Shown: positions 60,421 to 64,000 of the stretch, piece after piece
Layout: each line of letters starts with the position of its first letter
Numbering within the stretch: the stretch's first letter is position 1
From: Streptomyces lomondensis
GTDB taxonomy: Bacteria > Actinomycetota > Actinomycetes > Streptomycetales > Streptomycetaceae
Assembly: GCF_014651035.1 (NCBI RefSeq)
Contig: NZ_BMWC01000001.1
Location: forward strand, 1,333,581 to 1,397,580
DNA: 64,000 nucleotides
Direction: 5' to 3'
Notes under the pieces: model-generated
The model's database searches: none
What the model saw: the letters and a program-made list of their open reading frames with translations, nothing else
What the model was told of the DNA's origin: nothing
Translations under genes and position numbers: made by a program

Positions 60421-61359
60421 GTGCTTGATCCGCAGGGTTTGTACGCATGGGAGCCGAAGGGCCTGGCCGTCGTCGACATGGCGCTGGCACAGGAGTCGGC
60501 CGGACTTGTCATGCTCTACCACTTCGACGGATACATCGACGCGGGCGAGACGGGTGACCAGATCGTCGACCGCCTGCTCGACTCGCTGCCGCACCAGGTC
60601 GTCGCCCGGTTCGACCACGACCGGCTCGTGGACTACCGCGCCCGCCGCCCGCTGCTGACGTTCAAGCGCGACCGCTGGAGCGACTACGAGGACCCGGCCA
60701 TCGAGGTGCGCCTCGTACAGGACGCCACCGGAGCGCCGTTCCTGCTGCTGTCCGGCCCGGAGCCGGACGTGGAGTGGGAGCGCTTCGCCGCGGCCGTGAA
60801 GCAGATCGTGGAGCGGCTCGGCGTCCGCCTGTCCGTGAACTTCCACGGCATCCCCATGGGCGTCCCGCACACCCGGCCCGTCGGCCTCACCCCGCACGGC
60901 AACCGCACCGACCTCGTCCCGGGCCACCGCAGCCCGTTCGAGGAGGCGCAGGTGCCCGGCAGCGCCGAGTCGCTCATCGAGTACCGCCTGCTTGAGGCGG
61001 GGCACGACGTGCTGGGCGTCGCCGCCCACGTCCCGCACTACATCGCCCGCTCCCCGTACCCGGACGCGGCCCTGACGGTCCTGGAGGCCATCACGGCGGC
61101 GACCGGACTGGTGCTGCCCGGCATCGCCCATGCCCTGCGCTCGGACGCCCACCGCACCCAGACGGAGATCGACCGGCAGATCCGCGAGGGCGACGACGAC
61201 CTCACCGCGCTCGTCGAGGGTCTGGAGCACCAGTACGACGCCGTCGCGGGCGCCGAGACCCGCGGCAACATGCTCGCCGAGCCGGTGGACATCCCGTCGG
61301 CGGACGAAATCGGCCGGGAGTTCGAAAAATTCCTGGCGGAAAGAGAAGGCGACAACTGA
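60421..61359 (+). CDS. PAC2 family protein
   Basis: 312 residues. PAC2 domain, named after a proteasome assembly chaperone; actinobacterial members are of unknown job. Seen: [20 protein letters not shown] (about 36-55), [19 protein letters not shown] (about 110), [11 protein letters not shown] (about 143) and [16 protein letters not shown] (about 205). The C-terminus is charged and probably helical. GTG 60421 has GAGGAGGAG about 10 nt upstream. Streptomyces have a proteasome, so a chaperone-like role is conceivable. Confidence 0.9.
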   Translation: MLDPQGLYAWEPKGLAVVDMALAQESAGLVMLYHFDGYIDAGETGDQIVDRLLDSLPHQVVARFDHDRLVDYRARRPLLTFKRDRWSDYEDPAIEVRLVQDATGAPFLLLSGPEPDVEWERFAAAVKQIVERLGVRLSVNFHGIPMGVPHTRPVGLTPHGNRTDLVPGHRSPFEEAQVPGSAESLIEYRLLEAGHDVLGVAAHVPHYIARSPYPDAALTVLEAITAATGLVLPGIAHALRSDAHRTQTEIDRQIREGDDDLTALVEGLEHQYDAVAGAETRGNMLAEPVDIPSADEIGREFEKFLAEREGDN

Positions 61360-61361
61360 CG

Positions 61362-61401
61362 CCCCTCTAGGGGCGCGGGGAACTGCGCGACCAGCCCCCA
61401 C
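61362..61401. repeat. Dispersed Streptomyces repeat, inverted copy
   Basis: Starting 3 nt after the PAC2 stop, GGGGCGCGGGGAACTGCGCG is the core of a 40-nt sequence inverted with respect to 60282-60321. CCCCTCTAGGGG within it can also form a small hairpin and may end the PAC2 transcript. Confidence 0.7.
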
Positions 61402-61439
61402 GGCCCGCACCCGAAAACCTGGCCTCCCAGCGGAGCGTC

Positions 61440-61445
61440 TAGGCT
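61440..61445 (+). promoter_or_regulatory. -10-like hexamer for leaderless coaE mRNA
   Basis: TAGGCT lies exactly 7 nt before ATG 61453, with no ribosome site between. Confidence 0.5.
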
Positions 61446-61452
61446 TCGGCTC

Positions 61453-62073
61453 ATGCTGAAGGTGGGCCTGACCGGCGGCATCGGCGCCGGCAAGAGCGAG
61501 GTGTCACGGCTGCTCGTCGAGTGCGGGGCCGTGCTGATCGACGCGGACCGCATCGCCCGGGAGGTCGTCGCACCCGGCACCCCGGGCCTCGCCTCGGTCG
61601 TGGAGGCCTTCGGCGAGGAGATCCTCACCGCCGACGGCACCCTGGACCGGCCGAGGCTCGGCTCCATCGTCTTCGCCGACGCGGCGAAACTCGCCACCCT
61701 CAACTCGATCGTGCACCCCCTGGTGGGCGCCCGCTCCCGCGAGCTGGAGCAGGCCGCCGCCGAGGACGCGGTCGTCGTCCACGACGTCCCGCTCCTCACG
61801 GAGAACGGCCTGGCACCGCTGTACGACGTCGTGATCGTCGTCGACGCGAGCCCCGAGACCCAGCTCGACCGGCTCGTACGGCGGCGCGGCATGACCGAGG
61901 AGGACGCCCGCGCGCGGATGGCCGCCCAGGCCACACGCGAGCAGCGCCGGGAGATCGCGGACATCGTCATCGACAACGACGTGCCGTTGGAGGAGCTGGA
62001 GCGCCGCGTGCGGGACGTGTGGGCCGAGCTCCGGCGCAGGTCCCGGGCGTCCCGGCCGTCTCCTCAGGAATAG
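61453..62073 (+). CDS. coaE: Dephospho-CoA kinase
   Basis: 206 residues. Last step of CoA synthesis: ATP-dependent phosphorylation of the 3'-OH of dephospho-CoA. P-loop [17 protein letters not shown] (residues 5-21), [10 protein letters not shown] (about 33), the CoA domain [17 protein letters not shown] (about 85), [18 protein letters not shown], and lid residues [20 protein letters not shown]. Ends in an Arg-rich tail. The normal length for the family. Confidence 0.96.
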   Translation: MLKVGLTGGIGAGKSEVSRLLVECGAVLIDADRIAREVVAPGTPGLASVVEAFGEEILTADGTLDRPRLGSIVFADAAKLATLNSIVHPLVGARSRELEQAAAEDAVVVHDVPLLTENGLAPLYDVVIVVDASPETQLDRLVRRRGMTEEDARARMAAQATREQRREIADIVIDNDVPLEELERRVRDVWAELRRRSRASRPSPQE

Positions 62074-62123
62074 CGGCCCCGCGAGGGGGCGTTGAACCCC
62101 TTCAGTGAGGGAAGGACTCTGCC

Positions 62124-62504
62124 GTGCCCGAGACCAGCGGATCGACCGGACGTACACCGGAGACGCACGTCATCGACTTCCGTGCCGCCGAGCAACTGCT
62201 CGCGGCGCGGGACCCGCGGGGCGCGGTGAAGTTGCTCGACCCGGTCGTCGCCGCGCACCCGGAGAACACCGCCGCGCGGCTGCTGCGTGCGCGTGCCTTC
62301 TTCGCGGCGGCGCAGCTGAGGCCGGCGGAGCTGGAGTTCTCCATCGTCCTGGAGCGTGAGCCGGACAACGCGTTCGCGCACTTCGCGCTCGCCCGCACCT
62401 ATGAGCGGCAGGGCCGCCCCGACCAGGCGAAACGCCATTTCCGCCTGGCGGCCGCGCTGGACCCGAAACCGGAGTTCTTGAAGGCGGCGCGCTTCGAGTC
62501 GTGA
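62124..62504 (+). CDS. Tetratricopeptide-repeat protein
   Basis: 126 residues from GTG 62124. Three TPR-like helix pairs: AEQLLAARDPRGAVKLLDPV (about 24-43), AARLLRARAFFAAAQLRPAE (about 52-71) and AFAHFALARTYERQGRPDQA (about 86-105). Likely a small protein-binding scaffold in the cytoplasm. It follows coaE by 50 nt. Confidence 0.88.
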   Translation: MPETSGSTGRTPETHVIDFRAAEQLLAARDPRGAVKLLDPVVAAHPENTAARLLRARAFFAAAQLRPAELEFSIVLEREPDNAFAHFALARTYERQGRPDQAKRHFRLAAALDPKPEFLKAARFES

Positions 62505-62521
62505 GGCCGGGCCCGGTCGGC

Positions 62522-62785
62522 TCAGGGGCGGTCGTCCGGCGGCCGGTAGGGCGGGATGCCGGGGCCCGGCTGGTAGTGCGGGCCCTGGCGGATGTGCCTG
62601 CGGACGACGGCGAGGTCGATCGTGACGACCAGCAGCAGCACGCCGCAGGCGATGGCCCAGCCGGTCCGCCCGGCCAGGGTGAACGCGACCGTCCCGAAGA
62701 GCGCCCAGACCAGCCCCCACAGGCTCAGCCAGAAGCGCGCCCGCAGGGCACTGCGCGCAGTCCTCGGTTCACTGCCCGTACGCAT
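62522..62785 (-). CDS. Small two-helix membrane protein (DUF6343-like)
   Basis: 87 residues. RTGSEPRTARSALRARFWLS leads into two membrane helices (about 17-38 and 42-60) and a closing HIRQGPHYQPGPGIPPYRPP tail. From memory this fits the DUF6343 family common in Streptomyces. ATG 62785 has AGGAG about 12 nt upstream. Function unknown. Convergent with the TPR gene. Confidence 0.8.
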   Translation of the reverse strand: MRTGSEPRTARSALRARFWLSLWGLVWALFGTVAFTLAGRTGWAIACGVLLLVVTIDLAVVRRHIRQGPHYQPGPGIPPYRPPDDRP

Positions 62786-62862
62786 CGTCCGATCACCACT
62801 CCTGCTTGCAACGTACTCTTCGTGGCGGGGGTTCACCAAAGGCCGACAGGGGGAAGCCGCGC

Positions 62863-63774
62863 ATGCTGCCGGACGCCGACATGCTGCCCGAGATTCTGCT
62901 CGACCTCGCGGTGCCGCACGAGGACATCAACGACCTGGTCGCCCTGCGGCGGACGCTCACCTCGGACGCCGGGGCCGTACGGCTGCTGGAGGAGTGCGTC
63001 GAGGACCTCGTACGGGACATCGGGGAGGTGGGGGTCGAGGTCCCGCTCGCCGAGCGGCTCGCCCAGGCCCCGGCGGCGCTGGGCCCGTACTTCGCCGTGT
63101 ACGTGTTCGTCGCGGCGCTGCCGCACACGCGCGCGTACCACCGCGAGCGGGGTGTCCCGGCCGACGTCAGCCGCCGTACCCTCGCCGACCTCGGGCGGAA
63201 CATGGCGCACCACCGACGGCAGCACGGCAGCGGAGGGATGCAGGTCCCCCGGTGGCTCACGCGCCACTTCCGCGGTGAGCTGTACCAACTGGGCCGGCTC
63301 CAGTTCGAGCGGGCCAGGCTCGGACAGCGCACGGGGCGGGCGATCGCGGCGGCCGGGCTGGACGTGGCACCGGGGGAGCCCTGCCTGAACCTGCACATAC
63401 CGGACTTCCGCGGGCCGCTGTCGCCGACGGCCTGCGACCGGTCCCTGGAACTGGCAGGGGAGTTCTTCGCCCGCCACTTTCCGCAGGAGCGGTACCGGGT
63501 CGCCGTGTGTGAATCCTGGCTGCTCGACCACCAGTTGAAGCGGTATCTCGGCCCGGACTCCAACATCCTGCGCTTCCAGGAGCGTTTCGCGATCGCCCGC
63601 GAGCCGGGTGCGGAGCCGGAACCGGCGGACACCGAACCCGTCCGGTTCGTCTTCGGCGACCCGGACCTGCCGGTGGTGAGCCTGCCGAGGCGCACCTCCG
63701 TGGAGCGGGCCGTGGGCGACCACCTGCGGACGGGCGGCCACTGGTACGGGGGACGCGGCTGGTTCCCGCTGTAG
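62863..63774 (+). CDS. Conserved hypothetical protein, possible acyltransferase-domain family
   Basis: 303 residues. No clear signal peptide or membrane helix. Conserved-looking parts: PYFAVYVFVAALPHTRAYHR (about 75), WLTRHFRGELYQLGRLQFER (about 127), NLHIPDFRGPLSPTACDRSL (about 178) and ESWLLDHQLKRYLGPDSNIL (about 215). Similar Streptomyces proteins are, from memory, listed as acyltransferase-domain or DUF5596 proteins; I cannot confirm a GNAT active site. ATG 62863 has a GGGGGAAG site about 7 nt upstream, and the earlier ATG at 62806 is less likely. Confidence 0.7.
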   Translation: MLPDADMLPEILLDLAVPHEDINDLVALRRTLTSDAGAVRLLEECVEDLVRDIGEVGVEVPLAERLAQAPAALGPYFAVYVFVAALPHTRAYHRERGVPADVSRRTLADLGRNMAHHRRQHGSGGMQVPRWLTRHFRGELYQLGRLQFERARLGQRTGRAIAAAGLDVAPGEPCLNLHIPDFRGPLSPTACDRSLELAGEFFARHFPQERYRVAVCESWLLDHQLKRYLGPDSNILRFQERFAIAREPGAEPEPADTEPVRFVFGDPDLPVVSLPRRTSVERAVGDHLRTGGHWYGGRGWFPL

Positions 63775-63876
63775 CCGCGGTGGCCCTGGTCCCGGCGCGC
63801 CGCCCGTCTGTTCACTCGGTCGGGTGAAGGCGGCCGGGGCGGGAACGGGCGTGCGGATGCGGCCCGTTGGACGGGC

Positions 63877-64000
63877 ATGAAGCCGAACATGCGTGAGGGG
63901 TACGAGGGGACGGGACCCGGGGCCATCACCCCGGACGGCTGCGCCGTGGAGCTCTACTCACGGCTCCCCGTGGGGGAGGAGCCGGGCATCATCGCCGCCG
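63877..64000 (+). CDS. SAM-dependent methyltransferase, N-terminal fragment
   Basis: The frame starts MKPNMREGYEGTGPGAITPD and continues GCAVELYSRLPVGEEPGIIA to the window end. The PGAITPDGCAVELY...LP pattern is, from memory, the lead-in to class I methyltransferases of Streptomyces; the SAM-binding motif lies beyond the edge. The second ATG at 63889 is an equal start choice. Confidence in the family is moderate. Confidence 0.6.
   Translation, partial: MKPNMREGYEGTGPGAITPDGCAVELYSRLPVGEEPGIIAA

Overview
The window is chromosomal DNA from a Streptomyces or very close relative. GC content is very high with strong third-position GC bias, many starts are GTG or TTG, and stop/start overlaps (ATGA, GTGA) are frequent. 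The core gene content (gltB-gltD, an AroQ chorismate mutase, pyk, an ANTAR response regulator, a liv ABC operon, polA, four-domain rpsA, coaE) is a familiar Streptomyces core-region neighbourhood. Nothing in the window points to a plasmid or prophage.

Layout. 1-3.6 kb: three complete and one partial ADP-ribosylglycohydrolase-family genes in a translationally coupled minus-strand array. 3.7-4.6 kb: a divergent VIT1/CCC1-type metal transporter. 5.0-11.0 kb: gltB-gltD (GOGAT) with a GlnR-like operator candidate upstream. 11.1-19.0 kb: a MacB/LolCDE-like ABC locus with an intact ATPase carrying an AbrB-like tail, two large FtsX-type permeases, and a divergent ATPase broken by a one-base deletion. 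19.0-24.1 kb: a von Willebrand A protein, a stand-alone QcrB-type cytochrome b, a zinc metallopeptidase-like protein, a GNAT protein, chorismate mutase and a receiver-only regulator. 24.2-30.8 kb: aminopeptidase N, a MITE-like element touching its stop codon, and an accessory stretch with an NmrA-like oxidoreductase and an orphan DesA/DesB-like decarboxylase-monooxygenase pair. 30.8-36.8 kb: a Tat-exported nucleotidase, a SIMPL-domain protein, pyruvate kinase, a free-standing HTH-LAGLIDADG gene, an atypical tRNA with a CAA anticodon, and a PdtaR-like ANTAR regulator. 36.9-42.6 kb: a complete branched-chain amino acid ABC operon (livKHMGF). 43-47 kb: a secreted trypsin-like protease, a PaaI-like thioesterase behind a TetR-type palindrome, and an FdhF/YdeP-type molybdoenzyme. 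47-64 kb: polA, DUF4184 membrane protein, exported lytic transglycosylase, DUF3068 protein, HrpB helicase, a methyltransferase without a normal start codon, rpsA, a PAC2 protein framed by inverted repeats, coaE, and small conserved Streptomyces genes, ending in a methyltransferase cut by the window edge.

Functionally the window is mostly housekeeping (nitrogen assimilation, glycolysis, replication, translation, CoA synthesis, amino acid uptake). The most unusual items are the ADP-ribosylglycohydrolase array, the atypical class I tRNA with a Leu-type anticodon next to a homing-endonuclease-like gene, the orphan siderophore-precursor gene pair, the ATPase-AbrB fusion beside a frameshifted partner ATPase, and the methyltransferase whose conserved N-terminus lies upstream of any ATG, GTG or TTG. 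Several genes (pyk, aroQ, coaE, polA, pepN, SIMPL, GNAT) show a -10-like hexamer 7-8 nt before the start, as expected for leaderless mRNAs. All identifications come from reading motifs; no database search was possible.
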